Shown in pieces: positions 34,478 through 43,357 of a DNA stretch of 48,130 nt (position 1 is the stretch's first letter; the number at the start of each line of letters is the position of its first letter). The notes below the pieces were generated by a model. That model ran no database searches. It was not told where the DNA came from and saw only the letters and a program-made list of their open reading frames with translations. Source of the stretch: Candidatus Praeruminimicrobium purgamenti (lineage in GTDB: Bacteria; Elusimicrobiota; Endomicrobiia; Endomicrobiales; Endomicrobiaceae); NCBI GenBank assembly GCA_018433585.1, contig JAHDQW010000004.1:1-48130 (forward strand), given 5' to 3'. The position numbers were made by a program, and so were the translations under genes.

Positions 34478-35242
34478 TCAGCTCCTTAAATTAAATAAAT
34501 TTACGGTATTAGCGGCAGTCGCATTGCAAACTTCTTCAAACTGCATTCCTTTTACTTCCGCTATTTTTTTCGCAACCTCTGCGACATAAGACGGTTCGTT
34601 TCTTTGTCCTCTGAATAATTGAGGCGCCAAATAAGGACAGTCCGTTTCAACCAAAAGTTTGTTTATCGGGACATTTGCAATAACATCTTTTAACTTATCA
34701 GATTTCGGATATGTGCACGGACCGTCTATTCCTATTAAAAAGCCCATATCCAAAACTTCTTTTGCTTCGTTAAGATTTCCTGAAAAACAATGTATTACGC
34801 CTTTAGGAATTTTATTTAAAGTTCTTAATATTTTCAGCATATCTTCATATGCCGATCTGCAATGAATGCTTACGGGCTTATTTATTTCTACGGCAAGTTC
34901 CATCTGTTTTATAAAAACTTCTTTCTGTACGTTTTTTGGAGAGTATTCATAATGATAATCCAGCCCTATTTCTCCGACGGCAACGCATTTTTTGTCATTT
35001 AACAAATTTTTCATTCTGTTTAAAGAAGCTTCGTTAAATTTTGAAGCGTCCTGAGGATGAATACCGAACATTGAAAAAACATTTTCTTTTCTTGACAATT
35101 CGAAAACTTTATCCCATGATTCGGGTTCGCAGCCAACTTCTATTATATATTTTACTCCTCCGGCAAAAGCTCTTGCCAGAGTTTCTTCTCTGTCATTGTC
35201 AAATTTTTCATCGCATGTGTGAGCGTGAGAATCTATAAGCAT
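34478..35242 (-). CDS. tatD: TatD-family metal-dependent hydrolase (DNase-like)
   Basis: The 254-residue amidohydrolase-fold enzyme has the metal motifs MLIDSHAHT, GEIGLDYHY, SIHCRSAYED, IHCFSGN and ETDCPYL. TatD members act as 3'-5' nucleases or D-amino-acyl-tRNA-like deacylases depending on the branch. It follows metG by 13 bp (a common pairing) and starts behind CGGAG. Confidence 0.92.
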   Translation of the reverse strand: MLIDSHAHTCDEKFDNDREETLARAFAGGVKYIIEVGCEPESWDKVFELSRKENVFSMFGIHPQDASKFNEASLNRMKNLLNDKKCVAVGEIGLDYHYEYSPKNVQKEVFIKQMELAVEINKPVSIHCRSAYEDMLKILRTLNKIPKGVIHCFSGNLNEAKEVLDMGFLIGIDGPCTYPKSDKLKDVIANVPINKLLVETDCPYLAPQLFRGQRNEPSYVAEVAKKIAEVKGMQFEEVCNATAANTVNLFNLRS

Positions 35243-35255
35243 TCTTGAATCTCCG

Positions 35256-36809
35256 TTATTTCTTTTCCAAATCTATTCTAGGGAACAATATTTCAAATTT
35301 CCCCAAAGATGCGCCTTTTGGCGAAAAACCGCCGCGAGGCAAAATTTTATCCGTAAAATATTTTTTTGCCGTATCGTTAACATTGCCGGCAGCGCCGTTT
35401 AATTCCCATATTTTTTGAGAAATTGTCGGCATGAAAGGTATTAAATATAAAGCTATTAAATCCGTAGCCTGAAAATAGCAATACATACATTTTGCAAGTT
35501 TTTCTGTGTCTGTTTTCGCAAGTTTCCAAGGAGCATCATTTTCTATCTGCTGGTTAATTAAAGTAATTGCATTTTGTAAAATTTCAGCCGCCCTGTTAAA
35601 CTGCATATTTTCCAAAGACTGCCCGTATCCTTCTTCCATTATTTTCATGACATCTTTTGTAAGAGTATCTTCAACCATGCAGTCAGGAATTTTGCCTTCA
35701 AAATATTTCTCGGCCATTTTGTTTGTTCTTGAAACTAAATTGCCCAGATTATTAGCCAAATCAATATTATATTTATGCGCCAACGCTGAAATCGAAATAT
35801 CTCCGTCAGGGCCGAAAGGAATAAGAGAAACGGCCAAATACCTTGCAGGATCCACTCCGAATTTTTCAATAAGTTCCGCCGGGGTTATTACGTTTCCTAT
35901 AGTTTTAGACATCTTTTCGCCGTTAATGGTAAAAAAACCGTGGGCATAAACTTTTTTGTGAACGGCAATTCCTGCCCCCATTAAAATTGCAGGCCATATT
36001 ACGCTGTGAAACCATAAAATATCTTTTGCCATCAAATGTATATCGGCAGGCCAGTATTTTTCAAAAAGAGCCTTATCGTTTTTATAACCTATCGCCGAAA
36101 CATAATTAATTAATGCATCAATCCAGACATAAACTGTCTGGCTGTTGTCAAACGGCAAAGGGATTCCCCAGTCAAGAGCGGCTCTTGAAATACTTATATC
36201 TTCCAAACCGAGTTTCAATTTTCCCAATATTTCATTTCTTCTTGTTTCCGGAAGTATTTCTATATGCTGAGGATGATCAGGGCTTTCAATCATCTCGATT
36301 AATTTTTCATTAAAAGAAGACAATTTAAAAAAATAATTTTCTTCCGACTGGACTTTTGGAGGTTTTTTATGGTCAGGACAGCACCCGTTTTCATCCAAAT
36401 CTTTTTCCGAAATAAATTTTTCACAATGAATACAATATAAACCTTCATATTTTTTCTTATATATTAATTGTTTGTCATATAACGTCTGCATTATCATCTG
36501 CACTGTTTCTTCATGTATCTTATCCGTGGTTCTGATAAAGCCGGAATAATCAATATCGAGCAATTTCCACGCTTCTTTAAAATGACCGCTCATTTCATCG
36601 CATAATTCTTTAGGCGTTATCTGCTTTGCCTGCGCAGACTGGCATATTTTTGCCCCGTGTTCATCTGTGCCTGTAAGGAAGAAGACGTCAAATCCCTGAA
36701 GTTTTTTCCATCTTGCGACTATATCTGTCGCAATAGTTGTATATGCGTGACCTATATGAGGTCTGTCGTTTACGTAATAAATAGGCGTTGTAATATAATA
36801 TTTTTTCAT
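35256..36809 (-). CDS. metG: Methionyl-tRNA synthetase
   Basis: The 517-residue class I enzyme charges tRNA-Met. HIGH appears in NDRPHIGHAYTTI, KMSKS as GEKMSKTIGNV, and the zinc knuckle in CIHCEKF and CCPDHKKP. The anticodon-binding helical domain follows and the protein ends there, with no EMAP-like tRNA-binding domain, as in short bacterial forms. An AAGGA site precedes the ATG and a TATACT -10-like box lies about 35 bp upstream. It heads tatD and the radical SAM gene. Confidence 0.96.
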   Translation of the reverse strand: MKKYYITTPIYYVNDRPHIGHAYTTIATDIVARWKKLQGFDVFFLTGTDEHGAKICQSAQAKQITPKELCDEMSGHFKEAWKLLDIDYSGFIRTTDKIHEETVQMIMQTLYDKQLIYKKKYEGLYCIHCEKFISEKDLDENGCCPDHKKPPKVQSEENYFFKLSSFNEKLIEMIESPDHPQHIEILPETRRNEILGKLKLGLEDISISRAALDWGIPLPFDNSQTVYVWIDALINYVSAIGYKNDKALFEKYWPADIHLMAKDILWFHSVIWPAILMGAGIAVHKKVYAHGFFTINGEKMSKTIGNVITPAELIEKFGVDPARYLAVSLIPFGPDGDISISALAHKYNIDLANNLGNLVSRTNKMAEKYFEGKIPDCMVEDTLTKDVMKIMEEGYGQSLENMQFNRAAEILQNAITLINQQIENDAPWKLAKTDTEKLAKCMYCYFQATDLIALYLIPFMPTISQKIWELNGAAGNVNDTAKKYFTDKILPRGGFSPKGASLGKFEILFPRIDLEKK

Positions 36810-36903
36810 GATTATTCCTTCTTATTGTGATTATTTTATTAGTATATCAAAATTTGTTTTTTTTAAATAGTTTCAACGGAACCGGCTGATTCTCAAGCAA
36901 ATT

Positions 36904-37554
36904 TTATTTTTTTTGTTTTTCTTCCGCCCATGATTTCCTTATATATAAAGGCTCAATATTTTTGTATGATACGCCTTCTTTCCCGGCAGCTATAACTGCC
37001 AGCGTTGAAGCTTTAGGAAAATGCAGAGACGGCATTAAACTTACGGATATTTTTCCAAATTCTTTTATAAATAATTTTTTATAAATTTCAACTGAATTAC
37101 CGGTTATGATTATGTTATTTTTATACTTTTTATATTTTTCTATAAATTTATCAACCGGCATTATTACAACCTTTCCGTTTTGTTTTACATACAATTCTTC
37201 TCTCAATGCATCTACCGCCGCGACAACTTTGATATTTTTTATACCCGTATTTGCTTCCAGAACTGACAATGTATCTACAGAAACCACGGGTTTTGTTAAA
37301 GCCTGAGACAATGTTTTTACGGCAGTCATAGCAACTCTTATGCCGGTAAAACTTCCCGGTCCGCTTGAAACGGCAAATTTATCTAGATCTTTTAATTTCC
37401 AGGCGACGTCATTTAAAATTCTTTCCGTCAAAGGAATCAGCATATCGGAATGTATTTTCCCCGCATTATAAAAACACTCGGCAATTATTTTAACGTCATC
37501 GCTGATTGCCACGCTTAATGATTCACCTGAAGACTCTATTGCCAAAATTTTCAT
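36904..37554 (-). CDS. tsaB: tRNA threonylcarbamoyladenosine biosynthesis protein TsaB
   Basis: The 216-residue protein is the inactive ASKHA-fold partner of TsaD. MKILAIESSGESLSVAI and the SSGPGSFTGIRVAMT block identify it. With TsaD and TsaE it transfers threonylcarbamoyl to A37 of ANN-decoding tRNAs. The start overlaps the tsaE stop (ATGA), so the two are coupled. RimI, often next, is not in the window. Confidence 0.92.
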   Translation of the reverse strand: MKILAIESSGESLSVAISDDVKIIAECFYNAGKIHSDMLIPLTERILNDVAWKLKDLDKFAVSSGPGSFTGIRVAMTAVKTLSQALTKPVVSVDTLSVLEANTGIKNIKVVAAVDALREELYVKQNGKVVIMPVDKFIEKYKKYKNNIIITGNSVEIYKKLFIKEFGKISVSLMPSLHFPKASTLAVIAAGKEGVSYKNIEPLYIRKSWAEEKQKK

Positions 37555-38021
37555 AAATGTCTCTTTATTTTTATTTTTCTTCCGTTTTCAGTATAGTCGA
37601 TTTTTACTTCCCATCTTTTCTTTATATTGTAATGGTTTATCCTGTCGCTCCACTCTATAAAAGAAATCCCGTCACCGAATAAATATTCATCTATGCCCAG
37701 ATCAAAAACGTTATTTTCATCGAGCCTGTACAAATCCAGATGATATAATTTGCATTTTTGGCTTTCAAATTCGCTCACAAGCATAAAACTCGCGCTTCTG
37801 ACAAAGCCGTTTACCCCGAATCCTGACATTATCCCCTGTATAAAAGTTGTTTTGCCGGCTCCCAAATCGCCGTTTAAAAAGACTATGTCCTTAGGTTTTA
37901 AAACACCGGCAAAATCAGATCCGAGTTTTCTTGTCTCAGCATCCGTCAAAGTATAAAAAACTTTATTGTTAAAAGTGTTTAAAGCCGCAATACTCGACTT
38001 TTTGTTTTTTCCCGTTTTCAA
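37551..38021 (-). CDS. tsaE: tRNA threonylcarbamoyladenosine biosynthesis ATPase TsaE
   Basis: The 156-residue protein has the P-loop NGDLGAGKTTF and the LYHLDLYRL motif of TsaE. No ATG is available; the start is a TTG at 38021 behind ACGGAG, 9 bp away. This start lies inside the 3' end of thiL and gives a 53-bp overlap, large for bacteria. Starting at the later NNKVF region would have no start codon, so the overlap is likely real. Confidence 0.86.
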   Translation of the reverse strand: MKTGKNKKSSIAALNTFNNKVFYTLTDAETRKLGSDFAGVLKPKDIVFLNGDLGAGKTTFIQGIMSGFGVNGFVRSASFMLVSEFESQKCKLYHLDLYRLDENNVFDLGIDEYLFGDGISFIEWSDRINHYNIKKRWEVKIDYTENGRKIKIKRHL

Positions 38022-38976
38022 AATATTTAACTCCGTTTGTATTGTTAACCGTTCCTATGTAAGAAACCTGCGGAACAAGTCTTTGTAGTTTCGGTTTATC
38101 CTTAGGATTTATCGTAAAGACAAGTTCAAATTCTTCAGCTCCGAACAATGCGTAAGAATACAACTTCTTTTTATCGCCTCCGGAAAACTTGCGCAAAGCT
38201 TTTGAAACAGGAATTTTCTCGATATCTATACATGCTCCTTGATTATTATCGGCAGTCAAAAGCTCTATAGATTTAAACAGCCCGTCCGAAGAATCCGTCA
38301 TGGCAGTAATATTTATATTCTTAGCCATAAGATTTGCCGTTTTTATTCTGGCCTGCGGCAAAAGATGTTTTTTGACAAGCTGTTTTTCAAACAGCTTTAA
38401 AGTTTTAATGTCCGATTTTTGCAGAATATCCAGTCCTGCTCCGGAATCCCCGAACGTTCCCGTAACGCATATTAAATCATTATTCGCAGCTTTGTTTCTT
38501 GTTATAACTCCGTCAAAAGCCATACCTATAAGAGTAATTGAAACCGTAATAAATTCGCTGCTTACAGTATCGCCGCCTGAAATATGAATACCGTGCTTAT
38601 CACATGCGGCTTTTATAGATTTAAACAGTCTTTTAACATAACTTTCCTGCGTATCTTTAGGGATTCCTAAAGATATAAAAAGATACAGCGGTTTTGCGGC
38701 GCCCATTGAGGCAATATCGCTTACATTTACCTCAACCGCTTTTTCTCCGATTTGTTCAGGAGTAGACCACTGTCTTTTAAAATGAGTGTTTTCTATTAAG
38801 ATATCCGTTGTTACCAGATATTTAGAGTTTCGTTCTGATTTAAAACAAAAACAATCATCGCCTATATCAATGCAGACATTATGATATTTTTGAGGACGCG
38901 TATTGTTTTTTTTAATAAAATCAATTAGTCCGAATTCTCCAAGAGAAGATAATGTTTTATTTCTTTTCATATTCAC
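37969..38976 (-). CDS. thiL: Thiamine-monophosphate kinase
   Basis: The 335-residue (GTG start) or 333-residue (ATG at 38970) enzyme phosphorylates thiamine monophosphate to thiamine diphosphate, the cofactor of ilvB. Conserved parts are LGEFGLIDFI, IGDDCFCF, TTDILIENTHFKRQW, NVSDIASMGA, SGGDTV, TGTFGDSGAG and SSDGLFKSI. The GTG is 8 bp after a -10 box and the ATG 14 bp after it. It leads the thiL-tsaE-tsaB unit. Confidence 0.92.
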   Translation of the reverse strand: MNMKRNKTLSSLGEFGLIDFIKKNNTRPQKYHNVCIDIGDDCFCFKSERNSKYLVTTDILIENTHFKRQWSTPEQIGEKAVEVNVSDIASMGAAKPLYLFISLGIPKDTQESYVKRLFKSIKAACDKHGIHISGGDTVSSEFITVSITLIGMAFDGVITRNKAANNDLICVTGTFGDSGAGLDILQKSDIKTLKLFEKQLVKKHLLPQARIKTANLMAKNINITAMTDSSDGLFKSIELLTADNNQGACIDIEKIPVSKALRKFSGGDKKKLYSYALFGAEEFELVFTINPKDKPKLQRLVPQVSYIGTVNNTNGVKYFENGKKQKVEYCGFKHF

Positions 38977-38984
38977 AATTTAAA

Positions 38985-38990
38985 ATTATA
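38985..38990 (-). promoter_or_regulatory. -10 box of thiL, predicted leaderless
   Basis: TATAAT on the minus strand (38990-38985) lies 8 bp before the GTG at 38976. The -35 region (TACAAA, 17-bp spacing) is weak. Confidence 0.5.
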
Positions 38991-39073
38991 CTATTTTCAC
39001 AAAATAATTTGTACAATAAATTTTCAAGAAACGCTTTATAATACAAATGTTTATACCGTTTGTTTGCCACAGT

Positions 39074-39102
39074 TTGAAAAACGGCTGATAATTTTGTAGA
39101 AT
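39074..39102 (+). promoter_or_regulatory. Promoter of the glmU-prs-rplY-pth operon
   Basis: TTGAAA (39074-39079), 17 bp and TAGAAT (39097-39102) predict a start near 39109 and a 23-nt leader to the ATG at 39132. No Shine-Dalgarno is visible in that leader. Confidence 0.6.
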
Positions 39103-39131
39103 CAGCAAGTTGACTTAAAACAAATATTATT

Positions 39132-40502
39132 ATGAACAATGTTTACGGTGTTATACTTGGGGCTGGCGAAGGCACAAGAATGAAATCTTGTCTGCCTAAA
39201 GTTTTACATAAGGTAGCGGGGAAAGAATTAATATCCCATGTTATCGGGTGTTTGAACCATGTAAAAATGCAGAAATTGTTTGTAGTTATCGGAAACGGTT
39301 CCGAATTAGTTTCAAAGCATCTGGAAGAACTTAATAAAAAAATAAATATTGCTCCCGTCCTTCAGGAAAAAAGACTTGGGTCGGGTCATGCTCTTTTACA
39401 AGTTAAAAAATATGCGGCCGGCTTAAAAGGACATTTGATTGTTATGTGCGGGGATACTCCTCTCGTTAAACAAACAACAATCAAACAACTTCTCAGGTAT
39501 CATATTAAAAATAAAAATTTCGCCACTGTGCTGTCGGGTATTGCAGAGAATCCTTACGGATACGGCAGAATTGTCAGAAATTCTTCAGGCAATGTAAGCT
39601 GTATAGTTGAAGAAAAATCAGCGGATGCTGAACAAAAACTGATAAAAGAAATTAACAGCGGCATATATTGTTTTGATTTGCAGGCTCTATGGCAGGCATT
39701 GTCAAAAGTAAAAAACAATAACAGCAAAAAAGAATATTATTTGACGGACGTTATTTCAATATTGAATAAATCAGGTTATAAAACTGATGCTGTATCATTA
39801 ACGACCGAAGAAGAAATTTTAGGGATTAATGACAGGAAACAGCTTGCTTATGCGGAGAAAATTTTACGAAACAGGAAATTGGAAGAACTTATGGCAGGCG
39901 GCGTTACGGTAACAGACCCTTCTTCTACTTATATAGATAATGATGTAATTATAGGACAGGATACTGTTATAAAGCCTAATACTTTGATTGAAGGAAAAGT
40001 TAAAATAGGCAAAAACTGCATCATCGGCCCAAATACTTGTATTTCCGATTCATTAATCGGAGACAATACGGCTGTTTTATATTCATATGTGGAAAAAGCC
40101 GATATAAGAAATAATATAAAAATCGGGCCTTTTTCACACATAAGACCGGGAACTGTTTTAAAAGACAACGTTAAGGTTGGAAATTTCAGCGAAGTAAAGA
40201 AATCGGTTATAGATCAGGGATCTAAAATAAACCATTTGTCATATATAGGCGATGCCGCAATAGGAAAAGGAGTTAACATAGGAGCAGGAACAATTACCTG
40301 CAACTATGACGGTACTAAAAAATACCGCACAATTATACACGATGACGTTTTTGTAGGTTCAAACGTCAATCTTGTTGCTCCGGTAAAAATAGGGAAAAAA
40401 GTTCTTATAGCAGCAGGCTCAACAATAACAGAAAATGTTTTGCCCAATAAGCTTACAATAGCAAGAGCAAGACAAATAATAAAAGTTCGTAAAAAGAAAT
40501 AA
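39132..40502 (+). CDS. glmU: Bifunctional N-acetylglucosamine-1-phosphate uridyltransferase/glucosamine-1-phosphate acetyltransferase
   Basis: The 456-residue enzyme makes UDP-GlcNAc for peptidoglycan and lipopolysaccharide. The N-terminal half has ILGAGEGTRMKS, LPKVLHKVAG and CGDTPLV of the uridyltransferase; the C-terminal half is a left-handed beta-helix with FSHIRPGT, NFSEVKKS, GAGTITCNYDG and KYRT of the acetyltransferase. Length is typical. The ATG has no obvious ribosome site. It leads a classic operon with prs, rplY and pth. Confidence 0.96.
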   Translation: MNNVYGVILGAGEGTRMKSCLPKVLHKVAGKELISHVIGCLNHVKMQKLFVVIGNGSELVSKHLEELNKKINIAPVLQEKRLGSGHALLQVKKYAAGLKGHLIVMCGDTPLVKQTTIKQLLRYHIKNKNFATVLSGIAENPYGYGRIVRNSSGNVSCIVEEKSADAEQKLIKEINSGIYCFDLQALWQALSKVKNNNSKKEYYLTDVISILNKSGYKTDAVSLTTEEEILGINDRKQLAYAEKILRNRKLEELMAGGVTVTDPSSTYIDNDVIIGQDTVIKPNTLIEGKVKIGKNCIIGPNTCISDSLIGDNTAVLYSYVEKADIRNNIKIGPFSHIRPGTVLKDNVKVGNFSEVKKSVIDQGSKINHLSYIGDAAIGKGVNIGAGTITCNYDGTKKYRTIIHDDVFVGSNVNLVAPVKIGKKVLIAAGSTITENVLPNKLTIARARQIIKVRKKK

Positions 40503-40511
40503 GAGGACAAA

Positions 40512-41438
40512 ATGAAGCTTAAACTTATTGCAGGTAGCGCAAATCCTATTTTGGCTCAGGAAATTTCAAAAAAATTAGGAGTTGAATTGAGCGCAGCGAA
40601 GATCGGACATTTCAGCGACGGCGAAATACAGGTAAAAATAATAGACAATGTCAGAGGCGCCGATTGCTACATTTTACAGCCTACGTGTTCCCCTGTAAAC
40701 GAAAACATTATGGAACTGCTGATAGTTGCAGATGCTTTGAAAAGAGCTTCCGCAAAAAGAATTACGGCCGTTATGCCTTATTACGGCTATGCAAGACAGG
40801 ACAGAAAAGCCGAACCAAGAGTACCTATAACATCAAAGCTTATAGCAAATCTTATCACGGCTTCAGGCATTAACAGAATTTTAACAATGGACCTGCACGC
40901 CGGGCAAATACAGGGTTTTTTCGATATCCCTGTAGACCACTTATACGGAACGCCGGTACTGTTAAAATATTTTGAAGAATTAAAATTAAATAACCCTATA
41001 GTCGTTTCCCCTGACGCAGGCGGCGTGGAAAGAGCAAGAGCTTTTGCAAAACATTTAAATGCGGATTTGGCTATAGTTGATAAAAGAAGGCCTAGACCTA
41101 ACGAAGCGGCTATAATGAATATCATCGGAGACGTAAACGGAAGAAATGCTATCATTTTAGACGATATGGTTGATACAGCCGGCACCCTTACAAAAGTAGC
41201 AGAAGCTATAAAAAATGCCGGAGCTATTACGGTTTATGCGGCGTCTTCCCACGGAGTTTTATCAGGTGAAGCTTTGGAAAAAATTAAAAACTCATGTTTG
41301 CAGGAAGTCGTAATAACAGATTCGATTCCGCACAGCGGAGAAAATAAAAAAATAAAAGTATTGTCTATCGCGTCTCTTTTAGCGGAAGCAATTATGAGAA
41401 TATCTAACGATGAGTCTATAAGTGCACTTTTCGTTTAA
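40512..41438 (+). CDS. prs: Ribose-phosphate pyrophosphokinase
   Basis: The 308-residue enzyme makes PRPP from ribose 5-phosphate and ATP, the substrate of PurF at 10541. Seen are FSDGEIQVKI, YYGYARQDRK, TMDLHAGQIQGFF, the flexible DKRRPRPNEA and the PRPP loop LDDMVDTAGT. It starts 9 bp after glmU behind AGAGGA. Confidence 0.96.
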   Translation: MKLKLIAGSANPILAQEISKKLGVELSAAKIGHFSDGEIQVKIIDNVRGADCYILQPTCSPVNENIMELLIVADALKRASAKRITAVMPYYGYARQDRKAEPRVPITSKLIANLITASGINRILTMDLHAGQIQGFFDIPVDHLYGTPVLLKYFEELKLNNPIVVSPDAGGVERARAFAKHLNADLAIVDKRRPRPNEAAIMNIIGDVNGRNAIILDDMVDTAGTLTKVAEAIKNAGAITVYAASSHGVLSGEALEKIKNSCLQEVVITDSIPHSGENKKIKVLSIASLLAEAIMRISNDESISALFV

Positions 41439-41473
41439 AATAAAAAAAGCAGAAATATAAATGGAGGAACCCC

Positions 41474-42127
41474 ATGAAGCAAGTAGTATTAGAAGTAGAA
41501 GTCAGAGAAGTATCACAAAATTTAAACACAATAAGAAGCGCAGGCAAAATTCCTGCGGTATTCTATGGGAAAAATGAAAGTCCTATAGCTGTTACTGTCG
41601 ATACAAAGAAATTTTTGACAATAGTTGACAATGAAGGCGCAAACGTTATTATTGAATTAAAATTCAAAGATTTCTCCAAAACGGCTATTATTAAAGAATT
41701 GCAGAGACACATTCTTACGCAGGCACCGAACCATGTTGATTTTCAGGCAATATCTCTTAAGGAAAAAATTGATATTCTTGTTCCTGTACACATTAACGGA
41801 GTCGCAGACGGAGTAAAAAATGCAGGCGGAACATTGGAACATATTCTGAGAGAAGTCAAAGTCAGATGTTTGCCTACAGATATCCCTTCTAAGATCAGCG
41901 TTGATGTTTCGGCATTAAAAATCGGTGAAGCTCTTACTGTTGCACAACTGCCTAAGATTGAAGGCGTAGAATACGAAAATGATCCTACAAATATTGTCGT
42001 CAATATATTGGCTCAAGTAGTTGAAGAAGAAAAGCCGGCAGAAGCTGTTGCGGCTGAACCTCAGGCACCTGAAGTTATTTCAAAAGGCAAGAAAGAAGAA
42101 GAAGGTGCGGCGGAAACGAAAAAATAA
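41474..42127 (+). CDS. rplY: 50S ribosomal protein bL25 (Ctc type)
   Basis: The 217-residue protein is the long two-domain bL25/Ctc form: an N-terminal 5S rRNA-binding beta-barrel (RSAGKIPAVFYGK) and a C-terminal TL5-like domain (LREVKVRCLPTDIP, PTNIVVNI), ending in an Ala/Glu/Lys-rich tail. A GGAGG site precedes the ATG. It lies in its usual place between prs and pth. Confidence 0.93.
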   Translation: MKQVVLEVEVREVSQNLNTIRSAGKIPAVFYGKNESPIAVTVDTKKFLTIVDNEGANVIIELKFKDFSKTAIIKELQRHILTQAPNHVDFQAISLKEKIDILVPVHINGVADGVKNAGGTLEHILREVKVRCLPTDIPSKISVDVSALKIGEALTVAQLPKIEGVEYENDPTNIVVNILAQVVEEEKPAEAVAAEPQAPEVISKGKKEEEGAAETKK

Positions 42128-42133
42128 TTGTCT

Positions 42134-42712
42134 ATGTCTGATATTAAATTTATTATCGGACTCGGCAATCCAGGCGAAAAATATACCAATACTCGCCATA
42201 ATTTTGGTTTTAAAGCGGTTGACAAGATTATTTCTCTTGAAGGACTTGCGTGGAAAAACTGGAACGATATGGCGGGTATTGCTTTTTATACGAGAAACCA
42301 AAAGAAAATTTTGTTTGCAAAGCCTATGACATTTATGAATAATTCCGGGTTTGCAGTAAGCGCTCTTTTGAAATATTATAAAATTACGCCGGCGGAAATG
42401 CTTGTTCTTTATGATGATTTTTCAATTCCGGCAGGAGAGTTCCGTTTCAGAACAAACGGTTCTTCCGGAGGGCACAACGGCGTTAATTCAATAATAAACC
42501 AAACCGCGACAAAAAATTTCCCGAGAATGAAGCTTGGAATAGGCCCTTTGGCAAACTGTTCCGACACGGCTGATTTTGTATTGAACAAATTCAGCGGTTC
42601 CGACGAAGAAAAAGTTGAGAAAGTTTTAAATTCAATAAAAGATATTGTCGACTTAATAATTGATTTGGGTTTTGACAAAGCAGTTTCAAAAATTGCCTTA
42701 AAAAAAGATTAA
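42134..42712 (+). CDS. pth: Peptidyl-tRNA hydrolase
   Basis: The 192-residue enzyme frees tRNA from stalled peptidyl-tRNA. FIIGLGNPGEKY, TRHNFGF with the catalytic His, KPMTFMNNSG, LYDDFSIPAG and GHNGVNSII are all present. The ATG at 42134 is preferred over a TTG at 42128. It starts 6 bp after rplY. Confidence 0.95.
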   Translation: MSDIKFIIGLGNPGEKYTNTRHNFGFKAVDKIISLEGLAWKNWNDMAGIAFYTRNQKKILFAKPMTFMNNSGFAVSALLKYYKITPAEMLVLYDDFSIPAGEFRFRTNGSSGGHNGVNSIINQTATKNFPRMKLGIGPLANCSDTADFVLNKFSGSDEEKVEKVLNSIKDIVDLIIDLGFDKAVSKIALKKD

Positions 42713-42714
42713 CA

Positions 42715-43353
42715 ATGATAATAACAGTTAAAAAAAATTTTACCGATTTACTTGCGCAAACTGCCGAACGAGACAAAATTTTTATTGTCGGATGTGCCGG
42801 ATGCGCGACAAAATGCAGCACGGGAAACGAAGCCGCTATTTCTGAACTGACCGGGAAATTCGCGCAAAACGGAAGAACAGTAAACGGTTTTGCCGTTTTG
42901 GACACTGCCTGCGATATAAGAATTGCAAAAAAAGATTTGGGTAAAAACAAAAGTTTTCTTGATTCTACCGTCATTGTCGCTCTTACATGCGGAGCAGGAA
43001 TTCAGGCTATAGAAAAAATAACGGATTTAAAAATATTAGCCGGTCTCGACGGGTTATTTGTCGGAACAACAGAAAGAATCGGAGTTTACAACCAGTACTG
43101 CAGCACCTGCGGACAATGTATAGTCGATAAAACGGCAGGAATATGCCCTGTTACAAGATGTTCGAAAGGCCTGATAAACGGACCTTGCGGAGGTTTTATA
43201 AACGGCAAATGCGAAGTCGACCCTGAAAAAGACTGTGCATGGGTTCTTATTTACGAAAAACTTAAAAAGACTGATTCTGAGTATAAAATAAAAGAGACTT
43301 ATCTGCCGCCAAGAAACATAGTAAAGCCTAAAAATATAATTAAGAATAAGTGA
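42715..43353 (+). CDS. metV: Methylenetetrahydrofolate reductase C-terminal-domain protein (MetV-like)
   Basis: The 212-residue protein is rich in cysteines: GCAGCATKC near the N-terminus, YCSTCGQC, GICPVTRC, GPCGG and KCEVD...DC in the C-terminal half. This fits the MetV/MTHFR_C protein that partners MetF in acetogens and holds zinc and Fe-S ligands. It starts 2 bp after pth and is followed by metF after 4 bp, so the pair is probably a MetVF complex taking electrons from ferredoxin or an Hdr-type donor instead of NADH (inference). Confidence 0.87.
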   Translation: MIITVKKNFTDLLAQTAERDKIFIVGCAGCATKCSTGNEAAISELTGKFAQNGRTVNGFAVLDTACDIRIAKKDLGKNKSFLDSTVIVALTCGAGIQAIEKITDLKILAGLDGLFVGTTERIGVYNQYCSTCGQCIVDKTAGICPVTRCSKGLINGPCGGFINGKCEVDPEKDCAWVLIYEKLKKTDSEYKIKETYLPPRNIVKPKNIIKNK

Positions 43354-43357
43354 AACC

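Noticed and set aside
38957-39139. 60-codon minus-strand frame upstream of thiL.
   Set aside because: No ribosome site, no recognisable protein, and it covers the promoters of thiL and glmU.
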